This document shows positions 1 through 9,200 of a stretch of 64,000 bases of DNA, one piece after another. Made by a program: the position numbers and the translations under genes. The first letter of the stretch is position 1; every line of letters starts with the position of its first letter. This stretch comes from Parapedobacter composti (GTDB lineage Bacteria; Bacteroidota; Bacteroidia; Sphingobacteriales; Sphingobacteriaceae), in NCBI RefSeq assembly GCF_900112315.1, contig NZ_FOLL01000009.1:1-64000 (forward strand). Direction: 5' to 3'. The notes beneath the pieces were generated by a model. That model made no database searches, was not told the origin of the DNA, and saw nothing but the letters and a program-made list of their open reading frames with translations.

Positions 1-76
1 CAATCCGACCCAAAAACCCAAACAAACAACCGGAAAAAAAACCTCAACGAACAACCGCCTCCTCCGAAACGGGACG

Positions 77-107
77 CAAAGGTAGAAAGGTTATCTTAAA
101 ATTCAAA
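77..107 (-). promoter_or_regulatory. Bacteroidota-type promoter reading off the left edge
   Basis: On the minus strand a TTTG box (107-104) is followed by exactly 19 bases and then TACCTTTG (84-77). This matches the Bacteroidota primary sigma consensus (TTTG, about 19-20 bases, TAnnTTTG). Transcription would start near 71 and leave the window, so a minus-strand gene probably begins just left of base 1. The match is direct; the gene is inferred. Confidence 0.7.
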
Positions 108-133
108 CAATAAATTGAAAAAAATCAACTAAC

Positions 134-148
134 CACTGATTATCAGTG
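134..148. promoter_or_regulatory. Inverted repeat, possible operator
   Basis: CACTGAT and ATCAGTG form a perfect 7-base inverted repeat with a one-base spacer, about 27 bases upstream of the -33 box at 104-107. The position suits an operator for the gene off the left edge, but no regulator can be assigned. Confidence 0.35.
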
Positions 149-211
149 CTATTGTTCGTTTACTAACCAAATATCTTCTTAATGAACGATCCCTACAAGA
201 ATGCAGGGCAA

Positions 212-244
212 CAAAGATACACAGAATCGAAGCAACGCTCCAAA
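212..244 (-). promoter_or_regulatory. Second possible minus-strand promoter
   Basis: TATCTTTG (219-212) fits the TAnnTTTG box. A TTTG at 244-241 lies 21 bases upstream, slightly more than the usual spacing. It would read in the same direction as the promoter at 77-107. Apart from these elements and the inverted repeat at 134-148, nothing else is seen in 1-260. Confidence 0.35.
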
Positions 245-260
245 TAAATGTTATTTTTTA

Positions 261-1250
261 TTAACCCTTGGATAAATTTATGGCTTCAGCCGGCAACGGA
301 TGACCTTCGGCGTCCAAGAGAAATGATATCGGATGTTCCGGATTCTTGATTATTTCAAACAACGTGAGCCCCCATGGCGCCCAAAAGTTTTCGAGCACTT
401 GCCCAAACGTCTTGACCTGCCAATGGTCAAAGATTGGCTTCATGCTCATATCGGCCAACGGCATCGGCTCAACGTATATACTGTCGTCTGTGGACATCAC
501 CGTATATTCGGGCAACCGATTAAACAAGTACGCCGAATAAAAAAAGCGTGCACACAATTCCTCAAATTGAACGGGGTGCAGCACCCGACCATGAAGCTTT
601 TCTAAATATTCCTTGTGGTAAACCTTATTCGTTCCGTTATCTTGAAGGCAAACGATCAGTCCGATGTCATTTATCTGGAGAGAGTACACCAGTGTATTAA
701 TTTCATCACGGTAATTGAACGTCTCCTTCGGGTTCTCTACCGGAACCACCACCACCGTAAACGGAAGTGCCCCCTCAAACTCCATCGGTACTATCAAGGA
801 TTGTAGCATCAAGTGCAGGTTTTTAAACTTATGCGCCAACACTTGAGAGAAGTTCATCGGTTCACCACTGATGGCCTGTTGCCGTATCCCTGCTTGTATT
901 TCATTCACAATAACTCCATATACCATACGGCCAACCCATTGGAATAACGTGACCTGACTGAGCTCCTTTACGGCTGCGTATCCCACGGAAAACGCTTTTT
1001 CAGTCTGTTCATCCAATTCGTATATCTTTCCGGCCACTGCGGCCGCACAGGGCAATTGCAATTGTTTATATGTCCGGATACTATCATCCAGCAACTTGAA
1101 CGGTTTATCTTCAAGGGCATACTTATGCATTAACCAACGCGGAAACACCGATACGCGATCGTCTGCCGAACTCAAGGGCTGTCCGCTCAGAAAACACGTA
1201 TTATTATCAAAACGGAAGTCGTTAAAAGGATCGTACAATGTGTGAGCCAT
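261..1250 (-). CDS. Conserved hypothetical protein downstream of dgt
   Basis: A 329-residue soluble protein that I do not recognise. It has no signal peptide and no clear membrane segment. An upstream in-frame start at 1328 would overlap dgt by more than 50 bases; the ATG at 1250 (MAHTLYDPFND) gives a 22-base gap after the dgt stop and is preferred. The sequence is evenly mixed, with a VVVVPVEN strand in the middle and a Pro-rich, acidic C-terminal third, and looks like an ordinary folded cytoplasmic protein. It is probably co-transcribed with dgt. No function is proposed. Confidence 0.7.
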   Translation of the reverse strand: MAHTLYDPFNDFRFDNNTCFLSGQPLSSADDRVSVFPRWLMHKYALEDKPFKLLDDSIRTYKQLQLPCAAAVAGKIYELDEQTEKAFSVGYAAVKELSQVTLFQWVGRMVYGVIVNEIQAGIRQQAISGEPMNFSQVLAHKFKNLHLMLQSLIVPMEFEGALPFTVVVVPVENPKETFNYRDEINTLVYSLQINDIGLIVCLQDNGTNKVYHKEYLEKLHGRVLHPVQFEELCARFFYSAYLFNRLPEYTVMSTDDSIYVEPMPLADMSMKPIFDHWQVKTFGQVLENFWAPWGLTLFEIIKNPEHPISFLLDAEGHPLPAEAINLSKG

Positions 1251-1272
1251 AGAAAAGATATAATAGGGTCTT

Positions 1273-2616
1273 TTAATCCAATGATGGGAACGAAATTCCC
1301 TTAATTTTACGGTACAATTCAACGGCATAAAGATCGGTCATCCCCGAGACGAAATCAAGCACCGACCGGATTTTCGCGTAAATGCTTTCCTGTTCTGTAT
1401 GGAACTGTTTAGGCATCAGCGCTACTAGCTTGGCGTCATATTTCGTTTTCTTCGACTTAAGGTATGCCGGAATAAACTCCTCCAGCAGGCCATTCATCAC
1501 CTTATATCCCGCTACCTCTATCTGTACTACGGCAGGTGCATTGTATATTCTGCTGACTGAAACCTCAGCTATACGCCGCATGGCTATACGCAACCGTTCA
1601 TCTATAGCATCGATCAGCGGCCGATCAAAACGACCTTGCAGAATACGCCATTGCTCCTTCACAAAAACATCAGCACAAGCAACAATCAAGGTGTTGATCG
1701 CCTTGGCCCGCAACAAACTCACCCGGCTGTCCAGATCTTCCAGTTGTGCCAGCCTGCTACCTAACTTCTCATCCCGGCAAAGCGGCAGCAGTAATTGAAC
1801 GACCTCATCGTATGACAGAATATTCAGCCGGTGCGCATCTTCCAGGTCAATAATATTATAACAGATATCATCCGCAGCTTCCACCAAGTAAACCAACGGA
1901 TGCCTTTTATATACAGCCGGGTTCTCCGCATCCCGAAGCAGCCCCAACTCTCGGGCAATCTTATCAAAGACATGCCGTTCGGACTGGAAGAAGCCGTATT
2001 TCTTCCGATGATGATGTGGCATATGCCCATCCGGCGATGAGCAGGGATACTTTACGATGGCCGCTAATGTGCTGTAGGTTAAGGCATATCCATTTTTATC
2101 CTTTCCTGTAAACGGATGGGTAAGTATACGCAGAGCGTTGGCGTTCCCTTCAAAGTGGATCAGGTCGGCCCACTCGGCTGGTGTCACCTGCCTGCTGTAC
2201 TCACTTCCGGCGCCATCCGTAAAATAATTGGAAATAGCGGCTTCGCCGGAATGGCCGAAAGCGGGATTCCCCAAATCATGAGACAAGCATGCGGCTGATA
2301 CGATGTTCCCTACTTCTTGCAGATATGGTAGCTCATTGTCTATATCCGGATTCATTTTGCGCATCTCATTATAAAAAATACGCCCCAACGAACGCCCAAC
2401 ACTGGCAACCTCTAAACTATGTGTAAGCCGATTATGCACAAACACGCTCCCTGGTAACGGAAATACTTGCGTCTTATTCTGAAGCCTTCGGAACGGTGAC
2501 GAGAAAATCAGCCGATCATAGTCGCGCTGAAACTCCGAACGTGCGTCATGCTGATCGTCGATGCTACGGGATTCATACCCCCATCTTTTGGCTGCGAGCA
2601 GCTGTTGCCAACTCAT
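1273..2616 (-). CDS. dgt: Deoxyguanosinetriphosphate triphosphohydrolase (dGTPase)
   Basis: HD-superfamily phosphohydrolase that splits dGTP into deoxyguanosine and triphosphate and so affects dNTP pools. The N-terminus (WQQLLAAKRWGYESR) and the RTQ-type motif NRLTHSLEVA followed by ACLSHDLGNPAFGHSGE carry the His and His-Asp metal ligands typical of Dgt, not of ordinary HD proteins. The length (447 residues) fits the family. An ATG nine bases further upstream (2625) lies almost at the predicted transcription start, so MSWQQL at 2616 is chosen. The hypothetical gene at 261-1250 follows in the same direction. Confidence 0.93.
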   Translation of the reverse strand: MSWQQLLAAKRWGYESRSIDDQHDARSEFQRDYDRLIFSSPFRRLQNKTQVFPLPGSVFVHNRLTHSLEVASVGRSLGRIFYNEMRKMNPDIDNELPYLQEVGNIVSAACLSHDLGNPAFGHSGEAAISNYFTDGAGSEYSRQVTPAEWADLIHFEGNANALRILTHPFTGKDKNGYALTYSTLAAIVKYPCSSPDGHMPHHHRKKYGFFQSERHVFDKIARELGLLRDAENPAVYKRHPLVYLVEAADDICYNIIDLEDAHRLNILSYDEVVQLLLPLCRDEKLGSRLAQLEDLDSRVSLLRAKAINTLIVACADVFVKEQWRILQGRFDRPLIDAIDERLRIAMRRIAEVSVSRIYNAPAVVQIEVAGYKVMNGLLEEFIPAYLKSKKTKYDAKLVALMPKQFHTEQESIYAKIRSVLDFVSGMTDLYAVELYRKIKGISFPSLD

Positions 2617-2632
2617 TGTTTCCATAGTCGTG

Positions 2633-2640
2633 CAAAGGTA
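2633..2640 (-). promoter_or_regulatory. -7 box of the dgt promoter
   Basis: TACCTTTG on the minus strand (2640-2633) is a perfect TAnnTTTG box. No good TTTG lies at the expected distance upstream. The start of transcription near 2626 would give dgt a leader of about 10 bases and argues for the ATG at 2616. Confidence 0.55.
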
Positions 2641-2726
2641 AGATATCCATATTAAAGACCGACGGGTTATAAACTTACTTATATAATAATTTGGTAGCGT
2701 CTCTTACCCCCACTTACTATCAAGGC

Positions 2727-2757
2727 TTGTGGCATCCTGTTTTTTATCGTATTTTAG
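2727..2757 (+). promoter_or_regulatory. galKM promoter
   Basis: TTG (2727-2729), 20 bases, then TATTTTAG (2750-2757), close to the TAnnTTTG consensus. Predicted transcription starts near 2763, so the in-frame ATG at 2729 lies inside the -33 box and cannot be the galK start. Confidence 0.5.
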
Positions 2758-2779
2758 GCGCTCGAATTATATACCGCGA

Positions 2780-3955
2780 ATGGAAACGACAATGGCTGTG
2801 GTGCTGCAAGACTCAGTACGGACAAAATTTCAAGAACTTTTCAATGACACCCCTTTGCTTATCCGTTCGCCCGGACGTGTGAACCTCATCGGCGAACATA
2901 CAGACTATAATGGAGGCTTGGTACTTCCCGCCGCAATAGACAAAAACATCGTGTTGGCGATCGGGAAACGGGATGACGATTCGGTACAACTTTACTCGTT
3001 GGATCAGCAACAAACGCATCAGGCCACCCTTCATACCCTAGACCGTGCTCCGCAGCTATGGCCGGATTACATCCTGGGCGTTGTGCAGCAACTTCAAAAA
3101 CGAGGATTTGCGCTCCAAGGGTTCAACCTCGTTTTCGGTGGGGATATTCCCCAAGGGGCAGGACTTTCATCGTCTGCTGCACTGGAATGCGCCACGGCGT
3201 TTGCCCTCAATGAACTTTTCGGGTTCGGCATTGCGCGGCTCGATCTTGCACTTATCGGCCAAGCGGCAGAAAACGAGTTTGTCGGCGTGAAATGTGGACT
3301 GATGGATCAGTTTGCCAGTGTATTTGGACAAGCGCAGCAGCTCATTAAACTAGATTGCCGGGACTTCAGCTACGAATACATCCCCTTCAACACCCCGGAC
3401 CTACGAATTGTTCTGTTTGACACACAGGTAAAGCATTCACTGGCTTCGTCGGCTTATAATGAGCGCCGTGAGCAATGTGAATATGGGGTTTCTCTTATTC
3501 AACGGCACCATCCGCAGGTAACAAGCTTACGTGATGCAACGCTTGAACAGGTTGAGCGCTACGTTAAGCCAGAGAATGAAGTGGTCTACAACCGCTGCCA
3601 CTACGTTGTTGCCGAAATCCAGCGGCTGCAAGATGCCTGCGAGGATCTCAGACGCGATGATTTCGTTGCGTTCGGCAAACGTATGTTCGAAACACACGCC
3701 GGTCTTCAACATCAATATGAAGTGAGCTGTGCAGAATTAGATGTGCTTGTAGACCTGGTTCGGGACGACGATGCTGTATTAGGTGCTCGGATGATGGGCG
3801 GCGGTTTCGGCGGATGCACTATCAATTTGGTAAAAGCCGACCAAACGCAGCGCGTCATAGATACCGTTGTCCGACTGTATGCCGAAAAAACAGATAAACA
3901 TGCCCAAGCATATGTGGCCAACATTGCTGAAGGCACCGCTATCATAAACCATTAA
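2780..3955 (+). CDS. galK: Galactokinase
   Basis: Phosphorylates alpha-D-galactose at O1 using ATP, the first committed step of the Leloir pathway, in the cytoplasm. Signatures are the N-terminal galactokinase motif RSPGRVNLIGEHTDYNGG, the GHMP ATP-binding loop PQGAGLSSSAALE, and the C-terminal GHMP motif GARMMGGGFGGCTI. About 391 residues is the normal family length. The ATG at 2780 (METTMAVV) is used because the promoter lies over upstream in-frame codons; 2792 is an equally possible start. galM follows after seven bases, so the two form an operon. No galT or galE is present here. Confidence 0.95.
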   Translation: METTMAVVLQDSVRTKFQELFNDTPLLIRSPGRVNLIGEHTDYNGGLVLPAAIDKNIVLAIGKRDDDSVQLYSLDQQQTHQATLHTLDRAPQLWPDYILGVVQQLQKRGFALQGFNLVFGGDIPQGAGLSSSAALECATAFALNELFGFGIARLDLALIGQAAENEFVGVKCGLMDQFASVFGQAQQLIKLDCRDFSYEYIPFNTPDLRIVLFDTQVKHSLASSAYNERREQCEYGVSLIQRHHPQVTSLRDATLEQVERYVKPENEVVYNRCHYVVAEIQRLQDACEDLRRDDFVAFGKRMFETHAGLQHQYEVSCAELDVLVDLVRDDDAVLGARMMGGGFGGCTINLVKADQTQRVIDTVVRLYAEKTDKHAQAYVANIAEGTAIINH

Positions 3956-3962
3956 CAAACAT

Positions 3963-5036
3963 ATGACCAGTTATCGATTGCCAGACCCGAAAAACTTCGA
4001 GCACCGTATTTCCGGCAAAAACACACACCTACTGGTTTTGGAAAATGCCCGAGGGATGGCTGTTGCCGTTTCGGACTTTGGCGCCCGTATTGTTAGTTTA
4101 TTCGTGCCGGATAAGCACGGCACACCGACCGATGTAGTACTGGGGTTCAATACCATACAGGAGTATTTGAAAGCTGAGGAACAATATCATGGTGTTACCG
4201 TGGGACGATTTGCCAACCGCATTGCCAACGGCCGATTTACGATTGATGGGGAAACCTATTATATCCAGCCTAACAATGGACCAAATGCTCTCCACGGCGG
4301 TGCAGAGGGTTTTCATAGCCGACTTTGGGACAGACGGGTAGCGTATCGCGAAAGTGTTGATTTTTATTACGTATCCGCTGATGGAGAAGAAGGGTTTCCA
4401 GGGGAACTTGCCACAACAGTCAAATACCGGCTTACAGACGATAACGAGCTCGTTATCAGCTACCGCGCCGAAACAGACAAACCAACGGTGGTTAACCTCA
4501 CCAACCACGCTTATTTCAATTTGAATGGCGAGGGTAACGGCAACGTGCTCAACCACCTATTACAAGTACACGCAGACAACTATCTACCCGTTGATAAGCA
4601 CCAGATACCGACCGGTTCGCCTATGCCGGTTGCGGGCACACCGTTCGATTTCAGCGTGGCTAAGCCGATCGGGCAAGACATTAATATGCCGGATGAGCAA
4701 CTGATTGGTGCCAATATGGGATACGATCACAATTTTGTGCTTAACCATCGAACTTTGTCAGAAAAATTGCCAGTGGCCATGGCATACTCGCCACAAACAG
4801 GTATCCGGTTGGAGGTTTTGACCACCGAACCCGGACTTCAATTTTATACGGGAAATTTCCTGACCGGAACGGACAAGGGCAAACGGGGGATTCCATACGG
4901 AAAACACGATGCTTTCTGCCTAGAAACACAGCATTTTCCGAATTCACCGAACCGGATGGATTTTCCCAGTACCGTACTGATGCCGGGCGGTGTTTTTCAG
5001 TCGGAAACGGTATACCGTTTTTCGGTAGTTAAGTAA
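3963..5036 (+). CDS. galM: Aldose 1-epimerase (galactose mutarotase)
   Basis: Interconverts alpha and beta anomers of galactose and feeds the alpha form to GalK. The beta-sandwich family signatures are visible: GRFANRIANGRF near residue 80, NNGPNALHGG near 105, TNHAYFNLNG near 180 with the conserved His, and ETQHFPNSPN near 320 with the catalytic Glu. There is no signal peptide, so it is cytoplasmic, unlike secreted relatives found in some PULs. It lies seven bases behind galK and is surely co-transcribed. Confidence 0.95.
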   Translation: MTSYRLPDPKNFEHRISGKNTHLLVLENARGMAVAVSDFGARIVSLFVPDKHGTPTDVVLGFNTIQEYLKAEEQYHGVTVGRFANRIANGRFTIDGETYYIQPNNGPNALHGGAEGFHSRLWDRRVAYRESVDFYYVSADGEEGFPGELATTVKYRLTDDNELVISYRAETDKPTVVNLTNHAYFNLNGEGNGNVLNHLLQVHADNYLPVDKHQIPTGSPMPVAGTPFDFSVAKPIGQDINMPDEQLIGANMGYDHNFVLNHRTLSEKLPVAMAYSPQTGIRLEVLTTEPGLQFYTGNFLTGTDKGKRGIPYGKHDAFCLETQHFPNSPNRMDFPSTVLMPGGVFQSETVYRFSVVK

Positions 5037-5049
5037 ACAGGCGGCAAAG

Positions 5050-5080
5050 TTTGATTCTTCGTTAAAAAGGTCTATTTTTA
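5050..5080 (+). promoter_or_regulatory. Promoter of the signalling operon
   Basis: TTTG (5050-5053), exactly 19 bases, then TATTTTTA (5073-5080), a one-base departure from TAnnTTTG. Transcription would start near 5086, giving a leader of about 9 bases before the ATG at 5095. It is independent of galKM. Confidence 0.65.
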
Positions 5081-5094
5081 GCAACCGCTTAACG

Positions 5095-6213
5095 ATGATA
5101 TTGATTGTAGACGACAAAATTGAAAACATTACTGCGCTAAAAAAGATTTTAGCGTCTCAAGGTTTACCTGTGGACACGGCGCTTTCGGGCGAGGAAGCAC
5201 TTAAGAAAGTGCTAAAACGTGAATATCAACTGGTAGTGCTTGACGTGCAGATGCCGGGCATGGATGGGTTTGAAGTTGCCGAGGCAATCTCGGGAATCAG
5301 TAAAACGAGTGACCTGCCTATTATATTTCTATCTGCCGTAAATGTTAGCAAAGCTTTTATCACGAAGGGGTACACGTCCGGTGGGCATGATTATCTCGTA
5401 AAGCCGGTAGACCCGGATATTTTGGTGCTCAAGATTAAGATGTTTATCAAGCTCCAGGAACAGGCAAAGGAGTTAGCCCGCACCCAAGAAGAGCTGCGCA
5501 ATGAAATCGAGCAACGCAAACGCTTGGAAGAAAAAAAAGATGAGTTTATCGGCATGGTAAGCCATGAAGTGAAAACTCCGTTGACATCGGTTAAAGCTTA
5601 CATACAGTTGGCCGGTGCCGCAATACAAGACAACAAGATAAACAGGGCATTGCAGTTTGTCACGAAGGCCAACAATCAAGTGGATAAGCTCAACCAAATG
5701 ATGACCGAGTTGCTCGACATTGCCAAAATGGAATCCGGTGTATTGGACTATAACCTCTCAGAGTTCAACTTCTCCCAGCTACTGGACGACGTGCTGGATA
5801 TCTTTAAGCAAAGCCATCCTGAACGCTCGGTCGTACTCACGGGAAACACGAATATTACCATACGAGGCGATGCATTACGGCTGGAACAGGTGTTACTGAA
5901 CTACCTCTCCAACGCAGCTAAGTACTCTCCTGAAACCGAAAAGATATATGTAAACGTAGCGCAATCAGCAGGTGATATGGTCAAGATCTGTGTGAGAGAC
6001 AACGGTATCGGTATTGAAAAAGAAGAACAGGATAAACTTTTCAACAAGTTTTACCGGACCAAGCAATCCAGCGCCAAATACCGAGGATTAGGCATGGGGT
6101 TATACCTATGCGCTGAAATCATTAAATTCCATGGTGGTGAATATGGTGTAACAAGTGAATTAAAGAAGGGCTCAACATTTTATTTTACGCTACCGGTTAT
6201 GCCCTCTGCATAA
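5095..6213 (+). CDS. Receiver-first histidine kinase
   Basis: A 372-residue soluble protein with a receiver domain at the N-terminus (about 1-118; acidic pair D6-D7, phospho-acceptor D50 in VVLDVQMPGMDG, Lys103 in LVKP), a short coiled coil (120-150), a HisKA domain with H157 in SHEVKTP, and an ATPase domain with N box (NYLSNAAKYSP), DNGIGI and GLGMGLYL. It has no membrane segment, so its input is probably phosphorylation of the receiver by another kinase, such as the hybrid kinase encoded next. It begins the operon that runs to the cheR gene at 11002. The specific signal is unknown. Confidence 0.9.
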   Translation: MILIVDDKIENITALKKILASQGLPVDTALSGEEALKKVLKREYQLVVLDVQMPGMDGFEVAEAISGISKTSDLPIIFLSAVNVSKAFITKGYTSGGHDYLVKPVDPDILVLKIKMFIKLQEQAKELARTQEELRNEIEQRKRLEEKKDEFIGMVSHEVKTPLTSVKAYIQLAGAAIQDNKINRALQFVTKANNQVDKLNQMMTELLDIAKMESGVLDYNLSEFNFSQLLDDVLDIFKQSHPERSVVLTGNTNITIRGDALRLEQVLLNYLSNAAKYSPETEKIYVNVAQSAGDMVKICVRDNGIGIEKEEQDKLFNKFYRTKQSSAKYRGLGMGLYLCAEIIKFHGGEYGVTSELKKGSTFYFTLPVMPSA

Positions 6214-6240
6214 CCCGCTGCTCAAAGAACGATAAGATTT

Positions 6241-9200
6241 ATGCTGATGAATATTAAAACGAACACGAATCTAAAGGTAGGTTTCGGGCTTTCGATTCTA
6301 TTGCTAATCTTAAGCTCCGTTATTGCTTATATCTGCATCGATCGGCTACTCAGCAGTTCAGTGTTAGTTCGCGAGACCAACGAAATAACACGTACGCTGG
6401 AGCAAGTCGTATCCAGCGTGCAGGAGGCAGAAACATCGCAAAGAGGTTTTTTACTGACCAGCAATGTGCTGTATCTCCAGCCATTTACGGCAGCATGCGA
6501 CCGGGCCCACCAATTGCTTGATCAGGTGGTACTTAAAACCAAGGACAATCCGGTACAGCTGAAAACCGGGCAGCAATTGAAGGAAGCACTCAGTATGCGA
6601 GTGGAGCGTATGAACGCCATGATAGACAGGAAACGCGAGGTAGGCTCCATCAATGAAGGTGATATGGAAACCGGCCGGATTTACATGGAAAACATCCGCA
6701 CACTGTCAAACCAAATGATTGCCGAAGCCAATGCCCAGCTCGAAGCGCGGATAGCCATACGGGATAGGTTTGCCAAGTTTACCCCCGGCGTTATTGTATT
6801 GACCACACTGCTTGCCATATTGATTTCCGTGGTTTTCTATTTACGGATTGTCAAAGATATGGCTGAACGGACGGCATTGCACCAGGCCTTAGAACGGAAA
6901 GATAAGGAGGTGCAACAGCGCATCGATGTCATTCAAGGCATCGCGTCCCAGATTTCATCAGGCAACTACACCGTCCGAGTCAAAGACGACGAAAAAGACA
7001 CACTGGGCAGCTTAGCTGGCTCATTAAACCAAATGGCCGAATCGTTGGCGATATCCTTTGGGCGACTGGCCAATAACGAATGGTTACAGAGTGGCGTTGC
7101 CGCATTAAACGAAAAAATGGTGGGTGAAAAGCAGGTCGACGCGATCTGCCACGATATCATTAACTTCCTTGCTGAATACACAGACAGCAAAACCGGCGCG
7201 CTATACTTACTTGAAGGGAACGAGCTGGAGTTGCAAAGCGGATACGCGCTTCAACCCGATAAAGCACTGAAAATCGCGCCGGGACAGGGAATTGTAGGGC
7301 AGTGTTTCATCGACGGCAAAGCAATCCTGCTGGAAGACATCAGTGGCGACGCGATCATCGTGTCATATGCAACCGGTTCAATCCGTCCGAAGGGTATTAT
7401 CGTATTCCCGATATTCCACGAACGAAATTGTATCGGTGTTATTGAATTAGCGGCGTTAGATCCGTTTACGGATATCGAACAGGAATTCCTCAGCGTTGCA
7501 GCCCAAAACATTGGCACGGCCATTTACGGAGCCCAAAGCCGCAGGAAGCTGCAAGAATTATTGGAAGAAACACAAACGCAGGCCGAAGAACTCCAAGCGC
7601 AGCACAACGAGCTGGAAAACCTGAATGCTGAACTGGAGGCACATACGCAGAAACTCCAAGCATCTGAAGAAGAACTACGTGTACAACAGGAAGAACTACA
7701 GCAAAGCAACGTCGAATTAGAAGAACGCAACCGCCTGATCCGTGAGCGCAATGCGGAAATCATGGAGAAAGCCAAGCAATTGGAGCAAAGCACCCGGTAT
7801 AAATCAGAGTTCATGGCTAATATGTCACATGAACTGCGCACGCCGCTCAATTCCATCCTACTGTTATCGCGCTACTTGGCTGAGAACAGCGAGCAAAACC
7901 TCACAGAAGATCAGAAAGAATCGGCAACAGTAATCTATAATTCGGGAAATGGTCTATTGCAGCTAATCGACGAATTGCTTGATCTTTCCAAAATTGAAGC
8001 CGGCAAAATGGATGTAGAATATACAGAAGTTTCGATAGCTGAAATACTAAGCTCCGTCGAGAGTACCTTTATGCCCGTTGCGCAAGATAAAAAATTGGCA
8101 TTGATCTTCGAAAACACCGTGCCCAGTGATATGGTGGTAAGCACGGATAAAATGAAACTGGAACAGATTCTGAAAAACCTAATATCCAACGCCTTAAAAT
8201 TCACAGCCGAAGGGCATGTAAAATTAACGGTAAAAACAAAATCAAGCGGGAAAGACCGGTTGGAATTCGTGATCGCTGATACCGGCATCGGCATACCAGC
8301 CGACAAGCTCGGTCAGGTATTTGAGGCATTCACACAGGCCGACGGTTCAACCAAACGGAAATATGGGGGAACCGGACTTGGCCTTTCGATAAGCAGGCAG
8401 TTGGCCCGTTTACTGGGGGGAGAAATCACAGTAACCAGCGAACTCAATGTAGGCAGTGAATTCACCTTAACGATACCAGTGACCCAGCCACAGCAGGCTG
8501 CTTCATCTGAGCTCCCATCCTATGGGCCTGCAGAAAGCCAACAGGCACCTATTTCTGAGCATGTGGTAACAGTCATTCCCCCTCCTGTCGCAGATGACAG
8601 GGATGATATCAGCCCCGATGATAACGTGCTCCTTATCGTGGAAGACGACACTGTTTTTGCCAGAGAACTGCTTCAATTTGCCAGGAAAAAGAAGTATAAA
8701 GGCATTGTAGGCGTGCGAGGCGATGAAGTTATGAACCTTGCGCTGCAGTACAAACCGCTCGCTATACTGCTGGATATCAAACTGCCAGTGAAAGACGGCT
8801 GGCAGGTTATGGAAGAATTAAAATCAAACACTGCAACACGGCATATTCCCGTACATATCATTTCATCGTTAGAGGCCAAAAAAGAGAGCCGCAAACAAGG
8901 TGCGGCAGACTTTTTCAGAAAACCGCTGGCGATTGAGCATATGCAAGATATGTTCCAGAAAATTGAAGCAGCGTTGGCAAAAGGCCCTAAGAAGGTCCTT
9001 ATTGTGGAAGAAAATACGAAACATGCGCAAGCATTATCCTACTTTCTGGAATCTTTTGAGGTTTCTTCGAGCGTAAAGCACTCCATTAATGAAAGTGTAG
9101 ACAGTCTACTGAACGGCGAGGCCGATTGCGTTATCCTGGACATGGGTGTACCGGATAAGAATGCCTACGACTTGTTGGACACCGTGAAACAGCACCCCGG

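Noticed and set aside
2729-2779. Longer galK start
   Set aside because: The ATG lies in the -33 box of a good promoter and the extra residues are not galactokinase-like.
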